Source of the DNA: Planococcus versutus
Lineage (GTDB): Bacteria; Bacillota; Bacilli; Bacillales_A; Planococcaceae
Reading direction: 5' to 3'
Assembly (NCBI RefSeq): GCF_001186155.3
Contig: NZ_CP016540.2
Location: 3,016,001 to 3,080,000, forward strand
Length of the DNA stretch: 64,000 nt
Shown here: one piece after another, positions 28,564 to 38,885 of the stretch
Position numbering within the stretch: the first letter of the stretch is position 1
Layout of the letters: each line of letters opens with the position of its first letter
Made by a program: the position numbers and the translations under genes
Notes under the pieces: model-generated
Databases searched by the model: none
What the model was told of the DNA's origin: nothing
Seen by the model: the letters and a program-made list of their open reading frames with translations, nothing else

Positions 28564-30276
28564 TTACTGTGACACTTCTATAACTTCTTTCATTTTTTTA
28601 AAAGCAATCTCTTGTTGCACTTTTGATAACCCAAAGAACAATCCAATTACCGCATCTATATTTAACTCACTTAATCGTTTTTGAATTTTTAGATCTAATT
28701 CATTCACGTCTTTAGTCAATTTATTCGTTAGATATAAAGGAATTACATTTGTATGCTGTAGCCATGTTGAGCATTGCTTAACGTCCCAAGATTTTACATC
28801 ATTCTCATCAACAATATACTTTGCTTCCCATTTCTCAGCTTGTTCATCTAAATGCATTACCAAACTGTTTTCATAATTCTCTAAAACAACAGAAAAATCA
28901 ATTTCAGATTCAATGTTCAACCATTTTCTTTCTAAAGCTCCCATTTCCATTAAAAGAGCCTCGCGATTCTCTTTAATACCCTGAAGTATCTGGATATCAT
29001 TTAAAAAGTTTTGCAAATTGTTTGCAGCTTCTTCTATTCCTTCGCGATCTTCTTCTCTTATTTCTTTATTTAAGATTTGTTTTACTTTGATAAAGAAATT
29101 TTCACACTCTTCTACTGTTGATAAGTCGTAAATAGTATCATAAATTTCTTCAACTTCAGTATTTAATCTTTTAAGGCAATCGCCTGTTTTTTGCAAAATA
29201 CCTTCTATGATTTGATGCAATTCTTGTTTAGTTTTATTATCGACTTTGCTTTTGTTTACAAATTCGATATTTTTCGAGCCTTCTTCTTTAATTTGCACTA
29301 ATCTTTGGTATCCAAGAGAAGTAGAAGGAGCATTCTTTCTAGCAAATTGATTAATAGTATCTTCAATTTCTCTAGTTTTAAGACTCTCATTTAAATTATC
29401 CAGTATTGCATTTTTCCGACTTTTTAGTTGTCTTGCTTCTGATAAATAATCATATCTATTCAAGGAATCAATAATTTTTTCTACCCACTTATCAAAACCG
29501 CTAGCTTGTCCAAGACTTTGGCACTTTAATTCTTTAATGTAAGTAGCAAATGTTTCTTCAATATAGTTATGACACCGCACTTCAATCTTTCTTGCCTCTT
29601 CTATTTGTTCAATGTTATACACATATTTCTCAGAATCTTCTACTTGTCCGTGAATATTCTCTACAGTGTCTAATATTTCGAACAATAATTTGAAGTCATC
29701 TGTTTTTCTAGTTGCCTCACCTATGTCGGCACGAATTTTACCAAACTTGCGAATTGTATTATTATAAAGTCGTTTTCCTTCTTTTAAAAGATACTCAAGA
29801 TGTGCCATTTTATCTTCTAGATCCCCAGGTACGTCTTCTTCTTTTTTTAATTTTTCATAGTCGTCGAAAAGTTGATTTGCTATTATTACATCATTATTTT
29901 GATTTACTTTTTTAAATAACGTTAGATAACGACCAGTAGACTCTTCAGGATTAATACGCAATACAATGGTTGAAAATAAGGATTTGAAATCTACATTCTT
30001 ATCTAAGAAGACTACTTTACTCCACTCTTCTAACTTTAGGCGCGAATCATCCACTCTTAAGCGAGTTTCTGATTTACGCTGCACTAAATATACTGCTACA
30101 AGTAGTGCTAATGCATAATCATTTATTCCGAATGGTGGAACTTGATATCGATCAAAAATATTTTGAATCTCCATTTTTTCTTCTTTTTCAAGGATTTCAT
30201 CCCATTCATTAAAAATGTATAAAACACGGGGATTAGTAGGAGAAATTATCTGATAATCTCCATTGAAAACCCCCAC
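28564..30276 (-). CDS. C-terminal half of the first SspC-like ATPase (frame-separated)
   Basis: The 570-residue product lacks a P-loop. It begins in a region that aligns with the middle of the second SspC: YQVPPFGINDYALALLVAVYL corresponds to APPFGIRKPLIPLLFAGLL there. The rest is helical and coiled-coil. It overlaps the N-terminal ORF by 31 nt in the -1 frame. Its GTG start has no good ribosome binding site. Adding one G to the G5 tract at 30270-30274 fuses both parts into one ~1420-residue protein. It is therefore best read as the tail of SspC1 rather than a separate gene. A natural split or programmed frameshift cannot be excluded. Confidence 0.7.
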   Translation of the reverse strand: MGVFNGDYQIISPTNPRVLYIFNEWDEILEKEEKMEIQNIFDRYQVPPFGINDYALALLVAVYLVQRKSETRLRVDDSRLKLEEWSKVVFLDKNVDFKSLFSTIVLRINPEESTGRYLTLFKKVNQNNDVIIANQLFDDYEKLKKEEDVPGDLEDKMAHLEYLLKEGKRLYNNTIRKFGKIRADIGEATRKTDDFKLLFEILDTVENIHGQVEDSEKYVYNIEQIEEARKIEVRCHNYIEETFATYIKELKCQSLGQASGFDKWVEKIIDSLNRYDYLSEARQLKSRKNAILDNLNESLKTREIEDTINQFARKNAPSTSLGYQRLVQIKEEGSKNIEFVNKSKVDNKTKQELHQIIEGILQKTGDCLKRLNTEVEEIYDTIYDLSTVEECENFFIKVKQILNKEIREEDREGIEEAANNLQNFLNDIQILQGIKENREALLMEMGALERKWLNIESEIDFSVVLENYENSLVMHLDEQAEKWEAKYIVDENDVKSWDVKQCSTWLQHTNVIPLYLTNKLTKDVNELDLKIQKRLSELNIDAVIGLFFGLSKVQQEIAFKKMKEVIEVSQ

Positions 30277-32822
30277 GAACCAGCTTTTTTCTCAAAAAGC
30301 AGATCCTCAACGCGATTCCTAATTTCTGTAGTTTCTGAATGAATCAATTGAAATGTAGCTTCCGATAACACCAAACGCCCAATACGGGACAAATGTTTTT
30401 TCCCTTTTGATAAATTCTTTTGAGCAAATTCAGTAAAAGGGAAAGGAATAACTTTGCTATACAGCTCCATGAAAAGTTGTTCCATATACTTACTTGGCCT
30501 TACATTGATTTTTTCAATTCCACTAGCCTTTAATACTAACCTTTTTGTTGCAAGATCATTGAAAGAGTCGGCTAAAACGTTACTGACTTTCAATTTGAAA
30601 TCTGTAATAAATCGATTATACTTTTCTTTTTCTGGTGCAGTGAATAAATTAGTAACTTGATATTCTTGAATGGCTTCATAGAATTTATTATCTTTATCAT
30701 CTAAAATACAAAAAGCTATAGGAGCTTCATTAAATTTTTCTTTCATTAAGATAGTTTTAACATTATTTAATTTCTCTTCACTAATATCAGAAGGTAGGTA
30801 AATCCATACTAAACGCCCTTTTGGAGTGTCCGGCCCTACTGATTCTTTCCACTCTTGTTTTAGTTGAGCTAAAAATCTTAAATTCATATCTTTAACATGA
30901 ACAATTTTTTGAGTAAATTGCCACTCTGTTGTTTTAATAAAATGATGCCCACCAAATGCAGTTTCTTGTTTATCAAGAGGTAAGATATCGTCCAAAGCGT
31001 TGTCAAATACTAAAGATAAATCTAATTCCAGCTTACTTTTCTTCTTGTTTACAAGTCGTTTAAAATCATTAATTCCAATTGCATCAGCAACGAAGTCGTA
31101 AACGTTTGCACTTTCATCAAAACTAATTACACCAAAGTTCCCCTCTAACTGTTCTACTGCTGTCTCTACTTCTTTTATCGAGAGGTTCGATGCATAAGCT
31201 AATGCTTTTTTAGTATCCACTGCATTTCGAGTCTTGAAACGACCGATGCGTAGTATTAAATTCGCTGCAAGTACTTCTCTTTGACGCTCATCGAACTTAT
31301 CGTCATATTTAGACAAAACTTGATTATATAATATTGCATATTCGCTTTGCTTGCGCCCTTCTTGTTCGGCAGCAAGAAGCTCTTTGAAAAATTCTGTACG
31401 TATTATTCGAGTAGCCGGCACAATTACCAAGTCACCGAACTCTCTCAGCTCTCTTTCTCCTTCGAATTCAATCTGCCGCTCTAAAAAAGTCAGTGAAGAG
31501 CGTTGTTGCAGCCAGGATGAAAGATTAGAAAGCATCCAAGATGTCATTGGATGTAAAGGATAAATTCCTTCTAATACAACTTTTTTAAAGTGCTCAAAAT
31601 TTCCCCATACACTTGAGCTTTCAGCTTGAGGAGCCCATGCTAAGAAATCTTCATGGTATGAACACCAGTCATTTATTTGATTGTCTATTTTATCAACCAC
31701 TAACTCTTTAAAAGCACTTTGGTTTTTACGTTCAATTAAATTAGCAAAAATGGTTTCCAGATTGGAAGACAAATGGACTTTTTCACTTGCTTCGTATCTA
31801 CCTATATAGCGATTGATATTAGCAGTCCTATCTACTCGAGTGAGGTACGACTTTAAATCAGACTGAATAAAGCCTACGAAGATAATTTTATCGTCACTGT
31901 CTTGAACTGCTTCATAAATCTGCTGTAATGCTGAATCTCCTGCTCGAGTTGGATAAGATGATGCAAACTCAATATATCTTCCAAATTCATCAAAAAACAC
32001 AACTACTTTATTAAACTGCGCTCTTTCACCACATAAGGCATCGGCTATTTTAGTTAATACATCTCCTGCCGAGACGCCTTCGTCCCATCTAATATATGTA
32101 CCGTTTATGTCAAAGTAAACCTTATTAACCACTTCAAAAACATTAGATTCTTGCAAAATATTCTCCATCAAATATTCTTTTAACATATTAAGAGGCACTT
32201 TATTTAATAATTCTTCACTATACTTCTCATATAAATTTACATAGTTCTTGAAAGTATTAGAAACAAAATTGCGAGCTATATCATAAGATTTAGTTAAATC
32301 TTTAAGAAAATCTCCATTTACACCATTGATATCTAAGGTTTTTTGAGTTGTATTTAATATCTCGTAATTTAAATTAAAGTCTTTCATACCGTTCAATATC
32401 AATACTAAATTTGGTTTTAATGTATAAGCAGAAATTTCTTTAGAAATTTTCGAATCTACACTCCGTAAATTAGAGAGCACGTTTTTCCGTCCTTCTGTAT
32501 CTCCACTAAACAGACTTGCAAGTGTTACAGCTAAATGGGATTTACCCGTCCCGTAGGGAGCAATTGTCATAAAGAAATTTGATAAAGGACTTTCATCATA
32601 CAATTTATTAGCCAGAATATTAGTGAAAGTTGCGGTATCTACTAAGCGGTGAGATTTAAATGCGATATCATTTTCTGCTACTCCGAAATATTCAGGTCCA
32701 TGGAACACAAAACTTTTCGCTATTTCGTTTTGTTTTTCTTCGTTATAAAACCAGTCCACTTGAACTGCTCCATTAAAGTATAATTCCTTTTTAAATCTTA
32801 AAATATCCTTTAATTGATACAT
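30246..32822 (-). CDS. SspC-like P-loop ATPase, first copy, N-terminal part
   Basis: The 858-residue protein has Walker A APYGTGKS (residues 88-95) and Walker B VVVFFDEFGRYIEF (DE at 278-279), with the same domain order as the second SspC-like ATPase. It also has YPLHPMTSWMLSNLS, mirrored by YPLHPLALFLLPRLS in the second copy. The two copies are clearly related but strongly diverged. The start follows AAGAAGGTGT. The C-terminus breaks off at the frame junction with the downstream 570-residue ORF. Confidence 0.72.
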   Translation of the reverse strand: MYQLKDILRFKKELYFNGAVQVDWFYNEEKQNEIAKSFVFHGPEYFGVAENDIAFKSHRLVDTATFTNILANKLYDESPLSNFFMTIAPYGTGKSHLAVTLASLFSGDTEGRKNVLSNLRSVDSKISKEISAYTLKPNLVLILNGMKDFNLNYEILNTTQKTLDINGVNGDFLKDLTKSYDIARNFVSNTFKNYVNLYEKYSEELLNKVPLNMLKEYLMENILQESNVFEVVNKVYFDINGTYIRWDEGVSAGDVLTKIADALCGERAQFNKVVVFFDEFGRYIEFASSYPTRAGDSALQQIYEAVQDSDDKIIFVGFIQSDLKSYLTRVDRTANINRYIGRYEASEKVHLSSNLETIFANLIERKNQSAFKELVVDKIDNQINDWCSYHEDFLAWAPQAESSSVWGNFEHFKKVVLEGIYPLHPMTSWMLSNLSSWLQQRSSLTFLERQIEFEGERELREFGDLVIVPATRIIRTEFFKELLAAEQEGRKQSEYAILYNQVLSKYDDKFDERQREVLAANLILRIGRFKTRNAVDTKKALAYASNLSIKEVETAVEQLEGNFGVISFDESANVYDFVADAIGINDFKRLVNKKKSKLELDLSLVFDNALDDILPLDKQETAFGGHHFIKTTEWQFTQKIVHVKDMNLRFLAQLKQEWKESVGPDTPKGRLVWIYLPSDISEEKLNNVKTILMKEKFNEAPIAFCILDDKDNKFYEAIQEYQVTNLFTAPEKEKYNRFITDFKLKVSNVLADSFNDLATKRLVLKASGIEKINVRPSKYMEQLFMELYSKVIPFPFTEFAQKNLSKGKKHLSRIGRLVLSEATFQLIHSETTEIRNRVEDLLFEKKAGSWGFSMEIIR

Positions 32823-32838
32823 AGTACACCTTCTTTAC

Positions 32839-33660
32839 TTAGATTAAAAAGTTATATAGTTTACTTAAACAATAATCTGAAGAAACTTGTTTAATAATAG
32901 TAATTGGAAACAATTGTCTATTAACGACGATTACTCCCTGATCCTGCAACAGTTCTAATACCTCCATCACAGTATGTTCATTCCATACAAATGGATTTCC
33001 AAAACCTAAAGTATCGGTAAGTTCTGTAAAAGTAATTTCAGATTGTGTGGGCAAATGTATTTCCCAATTTTTAAAAAGCAAATAAGCATAAACATACCGA
33101 TAAACCGGATTTATAGAATGAGATGAAATAATAAATTCATCATTTTCTATAGATAAAAAATTTAAACTTGCAAATGACCTTTCAGCAGTATAAAAAGATC
33201 TTAGAGGGGACAAGTTGACTTTTGAGCTGTCAAACTTCCGAGTAACTGCATTAGAAAGACTGTTTTGCGAAAATGCATCTCCGCTGACAGGAATGTACTG
33301 GTTAAACAAATATGACCATAATAAAGTAGGAGCATATTTGTTAGACATTTCGTAATGACAAATAATTTTCGATAAATCTTCAGTCAAAAATGGATCTTCT
33401 TGATAAATAACATCTCCTAAAGCTGTTAATGATAGAGAATACTTGTTATCTTTTTTGTCGAAATTAATTAACCCCATGGCCTGAGAATAGTAAATATGCG
33501 GTACTACCTTACCTGACTTTTCTCCAGTTGGAATCATTGTCAGTGAAGAAAGTTCTTCTTTTGAAAGATATTCACAATTAGAAGAAGCTACTCGCAACAA
33601 TTGTGCGAGCGCTTCTGTTTCAGGTGCAAATGTTTGATGGAAATTTAACTGATATTTCAT
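32839..33660 (-). CDS. Divergent DUF4007 protein, SspB-like (first copy)
   Basis: The 273-residue protein begins LNFHQTFAPETEALAQLLRVA and continues LSKEELSSLTMIPTGEKSGKVVPHIYYSQAMGLI, the pattern of a divergent DUF4007 subfamily. It keeps the FHQTF opening but lacks the WYWFF motif of the second copy. It starts 3 nt after the sspH stop and ends 16 nt before the ATPase gene, forming a second SspB-SspC pair. Whether it nicks DNA or acts as a specificity partner is unknown. Confidence 0.7.
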   Translation of the reverse strand: MKYQLNFHQTFAPETEALAQLLRVASSNCEYLSKEELSSLTMIPTGEKSGKVVPHIYYSQAMGLINFDKKDNKYSLSLTALGDVIYQEDPFLTEDLSKIICHYEMSNKYAPTLLWSYLFNQYIPVSGDAFSQNSLSNAVTRKFDSSKVNLSPLRSFYTAERSFASLNFLSIENDEFIISSHSINPVYRYVYAYLLFKNWEIHLPTQSEITFTELTDTLGFGNPFVWNEHTVMEVLELLQDQGVIVVNRQLFPITIIKQVSSDYCLSKLYNFLI

Positions 33661-33663
33661 TTT

Positions 33664-36600
33664 TTAAATCCTTTCTTTCAGTGGGGTAACATCTATTATG
33701 GCAGGTCTTCCATATTGTAATTCCCCGTTCTCTTTCAGCATAGGTCCCGAGACTATGCATTGGCCCTTGCCAATCTTAGATAATTTGTTGGCCCATTCTT
33801 TTCGTTCTGAAGCATCGGTGCTTAAAAAGCTTGCCATATCATTTATTTCCGATTCCGGTGGAGAGAAGTAAACTTTTTGTCCCGCATTTTGCAAACGACG
33901 TATTTCATCTTTCGCCATTTGCCCTTGCATGAATTGGGTTGCATACCAGCCAGACCATCCAAACTTTCGGCCTTCGGTCAAAATTTTAGCGCTTGGTGAC
34001 TTTTCAGAGTGATCTAAGTTTTGGGCCTCATCTAGAATGACAGGAAATGGTTTCGACTTATCCCCATGAGATATGTTGAAGTTCCATAGATCCCATAAAA
34101 TAAATTCTGTAACAATTAATTGTACTTCTCTAACAAATCCAGAAAGTTGAACAACAAAAACAATTCCATCCTTAGTACGGTGCTCTTCCCAGTTATATTC
34201 TTTTTCAATATCGAACGGATTACGATCAATTAAAGGCTCAATTTTTGAAAGAACCGTTTTCGCATTACCAGAATTATCGCTTTCCAATTCTGCTTTCAAG
34301 TATTGAAGATTCATTTTACTGCCATATTTTTTTAAGCCACTAGATGTGGCACGGTAAATAGCATTTGCTTGCTGATCTCCCATTCCAGGATAAACTGCGC
34401 TAAATACACTTCGAATGCGTTCTGCTACATCGATATCCGATTCTTCCATGAAGTCATCTTCATCAATTTCTTTCATATTCTTTTTAAAGGGGTTAACTGG
34501 AAATCCTTCTTTTTGAACATGAAATTGATTTATACGATCCCCTAAAGAATCTTTAAATTCTGGTTCTAATTTACTTTTCTTAAAACCGTCCGTATAATCA
34601 AAAATTAAGCTGGAGATATTATTATTAGCTAACTCTAATAATAAACATTGCATAAAATAGGTTTTACCTACCCCGGATTTGCCTGAAATTAAGATATGTC
34701 GATTTTCGAGTTTTGGATGTCCATATTCCCAATAAATTTTTTTCTTTGTGCGGGTATCTTCGCCTAATAAAACCCTAATAGACTCTAGACTTTGATCAGA
34801 TTTCTCTACTTCTTCAACCACGATTTCAGGTAACTCGATTCCTTCTGAGTTATCTTCTAATGATTCGATATCCTTTTTCATTTCACTTTGTACTTCGGCC
34901 GCTCGTGAATAATTATTATTAATTTTGTTTGCTAAATTATCGTATGAATCTTTATAAACGTCTATTTTTGCATCTCCTTGAACAAGTTGAGGTATTTTGG
35001 ATGGTATAACTACCTCCTTATATTCTTCTTCAAATAATTCATTATGCATATTTCTGATAACTTCTTTATAATTTTCTTCATCATCTGCAAAAATATCAAA
35101 TTCTTTAGATATTGGAGCAATGAACTCAATTTCTAGTCTTTCTTCTGGAGGAAGTAATTGTGATTGAATGTAGAGTTGGCCATATGCTTTATGAGTAATT
35201 TTCACATTGTCAGACCCTAACATATTTTCTGTTACTGAAATCTCTTCTCGATTATGATCTAACCAATAAGTGAGAAGTGTTGCTTCCCAATTAATTTGAA
35301 ATTCTCCGTCTAATATCTTTAACAAACTTTGATTGAGAGTACCCTTAATATTTTGATCTTCTGTCACATGCACCGGAGAAAAAGCTAACAACCGGTATAA
35401 TTGAGCATACCAATAGCGTCGATCATTAGCCGTGGATTTGCTATTAAGGACTTCCACCAAGAAATCGATACCGTTCTTTAATTGTCGAGTTCCTTTATCT
35501 ATATGAACTTGATTTTCTTTCCCCATCTTACATTCTATTAAATTCGCTTTAATAATCAGCTTTTCAGAATTCAAACTATCTTTTTCTATTTCTAAAAGTA
35601 AATAGTCAGGTCGATTAGGTACATTATTAAACCAATGACTGTAGGAATCTAAAGAAATAAAACTTCTTAATATTATATTAGGTTTAGAAGCTTCAATTTC
35701 TAAAGTTTTGACTGCTAAAATTCCAGACAAAAAGCTATGAATTTCATAATTAAGAGGATTTAAAGCTTTCAATACTTTTATACCATCTAGAGCAGTGGAA
35801 GAATCTAACATGTACTCAGCAGAATTATTACACATATCCATATCCCACGAAGTAAAAATTGATTTCAAACGATTTTTTAACCTTAAAGCAATATCTTTCT
35901 TCATAATAGAGGAAGCGGAAATAGCAACATTTAACTCACCAAATGCTCCTTCGCCTGTAGCAAAGCTAATAATTTGTTCCTTTTCGAATAATGCTTTGTC
36001 TAGCCCTACATCCATTGAAATGACCCATTGAGAATTTTTATGTAAGATCTGTAGAGTTTCTTTAATAGATGCATCAAAACCTAGCACTTTCTCAATTCTA
36101 TATAATTGTTTTTCACCAAAAGGATTTTCGATCCAGAAAACTAATTGCGAATGTGCAAAAGACGCTTGGAATTGTTTTTGACTTACGGAAATATTTCTTA
36201 CTGTTTCATCATTTCTTGCAGGCATTGGATGAAATACCATAGGGAATCGAGTATCTCCAGGTTTGATATCTTGCTCCCCAGTTTTTTCATATTTAATTTC
36301 TTTTGTAACCATAAGGTTTTCTATGAATAGTAAATCAAAACGTGTCTCATCAATAATGTTCTTTATACTATTTATATTGCTATTATCAAATTTATTAAAA
36401 TAAGTTTGAATTATAATATTATCATCTTCAGTAAATACGCTATCTAACCACTTACTCATATAATTTTTAGCTTTATGATTAGTTTTTGACGATAAAATTT
36501 CAAGTCTTAAATTTACACCATGGGATGAACTTTTATAAGCACCGATGAACTCGTGTAAGCCTTCAACTACAGGCTGCAGCTGCTCGAAGTTAACAAAACC

Positions 36601-38880
36601 AATAGATAGCGAATCGATATTAGCCGGGAAAGTGCCAATGTACTGTTGGATATGAGATTGAATTAATTTCGCCTTTGCAGAATTAGAAGCTAATTCTTCT
36701 TCATTTTCTTCTTTACTTGAGGAACTTACTTCTAATAAACTGGAACTATCTAGAATTGTGGTTTTACTATTAGTACCATGTAGAGCGAAATATCCCAAAA
36801 CTTGTGTAGGAATACGACTCAGATTGTTCTCACTCATAATGGTGTCTACTCCAGAAATGATAGTTGATTGTCTCTCAATTTTTTCGAATTTTGCATTCAG
36901 TCTTGAAACAGAGATACCGTCAGACATTAAACTTTCTTTAACTAATTTAGCCATACCTTTTCGTTGGTAAGCTTGCTGATCTATTATTTTTTCTAGCATT
37001 GCGGGGTGAAAAGGCGGGATTATAGCACCTTCAATCTTAGTTACAGTAGAAATTGCATCTTCTTTGGCAATAATGTTAAATAAATTAGAGACGAGGTAAA
37101 GACTATCCTTTTCTACTTGCTTCATCTGCTCGACATTTTCATAAATTTCTTTAATAACTTCGGTATATTTATTTACAAAAAGCGCTGCTGTGTTGCTATA
37201 ATGAGGATTTATCGACTTATAAAAGCCTTCTTTATTTATGTAATTAAGGAAATCCATAAATGGTTCTGCTAAGCGCAGCAATTTACTAAATAATATACCT
37301 TCTACTGACTGCAAATGTTTTAAAATATCTAATACATCGTTAGCTATAATTTCATGCTCTTTCAATTGAAAGTGAAAGGATGCTGTATCAGTGCTGGATA
37401 AGAGATTACCTAAATTATCCGCGCTAAAAACAGGCAAAACTCCCTCAGCTCCTTCAAATTTCTCTTCTAGTATGGTGAGATAAGAAAACGACTGAAGCCA
37501 ATACTCATAAGGACTGAAAGACCATATATATTCAACTTTCTCAAAGTCTGCTATCTGTAATTGAAATGTTACTTTAGAAATTTTCATTTGACTAGAAGCA
37601 AATCCAACAACTGGGCTATTGAAATTATTTAAGTCAAAGATTTCTTCCCCATTTAAGTATTTGATATTGACAACATTACTTAACTCATCATTTATATAAT
37701 CATTGATGCCTTTTACTGCCATACAGAGCTCTTTCCATCTACTTTCTTGATCATCGCCTTCAAAACCTTCTGCTAGTAAGATTTGCTGCACATCTATAAG
37801 TAAATCTCTACCTTCAACAATATCGCCATCTTCTTTAGTTTGTTGTATATAGTCGATTATCATAATTAGAAAAGCTTGCAAAGGATTTCCCCTTATAGCT
37901 CGAACTTTAGGAGTTACTAGCTTATTTTTTTTCGTTTTAACACCTAATATTTTATTAAGTAAAAAGAAATCGAATTGCCCAAGTTCTTCTCTTAATTGAT
38001 GAACGTTTATTCCTCGTGCGAAATCAAGAACTTTATCTTCAAGAGTCTCATAATTTGAAAATGTCTCTACAATTTGCTTTTCGTAATCCTCGAAATCTTC
38101 AGTTTTAGTAAATTCTTCAAATTTTTGTTTTAGTTTTTTTTCTTTACTCGGACTAAAACCATCTTTATATTCGTCTCGTCTAATAAATTTAGCTGCACTT
38201 TCTAAAAGAGGGAATGTTTTTGTACTCACCAACTTGTTAATGGCTTTTGTCTCTACTTTTTTAAGATTTGGTAGGCCAAAATAAACCAACAAGTTACTTA
38301 ATACAAAACGAGTTAATTCGGATGCTTCTGTAATCCTCTCTCCTTTCGTATCTTCAACGATTTCGCTTACCTGCAATAAATTAACGGGTGTTAGTTTAAA
38401 AATAACTTCAAATAGGACATTAACCAAATCTACTTCAGCTTTATTTTCAATATCAATTATTTCATAAAACCATTGCGCATAATTTCCATTTATAGATTTT
38501 TCAATATCTTTAGGAGTAATAGAATAAAAGTCTGCTAGTCCGCCTTTATCTTGCACACTCTCAGTGCCAAGGAGAATTATGGTTTTCTTTTCTTCAGCGA
38601 ATTCATTACGCCATTTCGTTAATCTTTGATTATCGCTGATAAAGTTCTTTTCTTTTAATTGCTGCAATACTAATTCGAATTTCTTCTCTCGGGAAAACTC
38701 TTTATATTTTTCTTCGGATAATTTAATCGTTATATTGTTATTGCTATCTTTTAATGAATTCGCAAGTTCCAAATAAATAGCAGGATGGCTAATGTGATCA
38801 ATTCTAAAAAGTGAGGCACTATGAACTTCGGCATTTTTTTCACTTACAATTTGTATTAATTCCTTTACGTATGCTTTCAT
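33664..38880 (-). CDS. sspH: SspH/DptH-like HerA-FtsK ATPase
   Basis: A giant protein of about 1738 residues. The C-terminal third carries a HerA/FtsK-type translocase with Walker A ILISGKSGVGKTYF near residue 1400 and Walker B FPVILDEAQNLDHS near residue 1620. The first two thirds are unique sequence, as in DptH. In Dpt and SspFGH systems this subunit is part of the restriction complex that damages DNA lacking phosphorothioates. ATG 38880 is preferred to the GTG at 38889 because AAAGGG is well spaced. The gene overlaps or abuts sspG. Confidence 0.82.
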   Translation of the reverse strand: MKAYVKELIQIVSEKNAEVHSASLFRIDHISHPAIYLELANSLKDSNNNITIKLSEEKYKEFSREKKFELVLQQLKEKNFISDNQRLTKWRNEFAEEKKTIILLGTESVQDKGGLADFYSITPKDIEKSINGNYAQWFYEIIDIENKAEVDLVNVLFEVIFKLTPVNLLQVSEIVEDTKGERITEASELTRFVLSNLLVYFGLPNLKKVETKAINKLVSTKTFPLLESAAKFIRRDEYKDGFSPSKEKKLKQKFEEFTKTEDFEDYEKQIVETFSNYETLEDKVLDFARGINVHQLREELGQFDFFLLNKILGVKTKKNKLVTPKVRAIRGNPLQAFLIMIIDYIQQTKEDGDIVEGRDLLIDVQQILLAEGFEGDDQESRWKELCMAVKGINDYINDELSNVVNIKYLNGEEIFDLNNFNSPVVGFASSQMKISKVTFQLQIADFEKVEYIWSFSPYEYWLQSFSYLTILEEKFEGAEGVLPVFSADNLGNLLSSTDTASFHFQLKEHEIIANDVLDILKHLQSVEGILFSKLLRLAEPFMDFLNYINKEGFYKSINPHYSNTAALFVNKYTEVIKEIYENVEQMKQVEKDSLYLVSNLFNIIAKEDAISTVTKIEGAIIPPFHPAMLEKIIDQQAYQRKGMAKLVKESLMSDGISVSRLNAKFEKIERQSTIISGVDTIMSENNLSRIPTQVLGYFALHGTNSKTTILDSSSLLEVSSSSKEENEEELASNSAKAKLIQSHIQQYIGTFPANIDSLSIGFVNFEQLQPVVEGLHEFIGAYKSSSHGVNLRLEILSSKTNHKAKNYMSKWLDSVFTEDDNIIIQTYFNKFDNSNINSIKNIIDETRFDLLFIENLMVTKEIKYEKTGEQDIKPGDTRFPMVFHPMPARNDETVRNISVSQKQFQASFAHSQLVFWIENPFGEKQLYRIEKVLGFDASIKETLQILHKNSQWVISMDVGLDKALFEKEQIISFATGEGAFGELNVAISASSIMKKDIALRLKNRLKSIFTSWDMDMCNNSAEYMLDSSTALDGIKVLKALNPLNYEIHSFLSGILAVKTLEIEASKPNIILRSFISLDSYSHWFNNVPNRPDYLLLEIEKDSLNSEKLIIKANLIECKMGKENQVHIDKGTRQLKNGIDFLVEVLNSKSTANDRRYWYAQLYRLLAFSPVHVTEDQNIKGTLNQSLLKILDGEFQINWEATLLTYWLDHNREEISVTENMLGSDNVKITHKAYGQLYIQSQLLPPEERLEIEFIAPISKEFDIFADDEENYKEVIRNMHNELFEEEYKEVVIPSKIPQLVQGDAKIDVYKDSYDNLANKINNNYSRAAEVQSEMKKDIESLEDNSEGIELPEIVVEEVEKSDQSLESIRVLLGEDTRTKKKIYWEYGHPKLENRHILISGKSGVGKTYFMQCLLLELANNNISSLIFDYTDGFKKSKLEPEFKDSLGDRINQFHVQKEGFPVNPFKKNMKEIDEDDFMEESDIDVAERIRSVFSAVYPGMGDQQANAIYRATSSGLKKYGSKMNLQYLKAELESDNSGNAKTVLSKIEPLIDRNPFDIEKEYNWEEHRTKDGIVFVVQLSGFVREVQLIVTEFILWDLWNFNISHGDKSKPFPVILDEAQNLDHSEKSPSAKILTEGRKFGWSGWYATQFMQGQMAKDEIRRLQNAGQKVYFSPPESEINDMASFLSTDASERKEWANKLSKIGKGQCIVSGPMLKENGELQYGRPAIIDVTPLKERI

Positions 38881-38885
38881 TACAA

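Noticed and set aside
28564..30276. 570-residue frame as an independent gene
   Set aside because: No ribosome binding site before its GTG. Its start falls within a segment continuous in the paralogous ATPase, and one base restores the fusion.
30262..30282. Programmed -1 ribosomal frameshift in the first SspC gene
   Set aside because: The G5-T4 stretch is not a standard X XXY YYZ heptamer in the zero frame, and no downstream stimulatory structure was evident. Kept only as a minor alternative.
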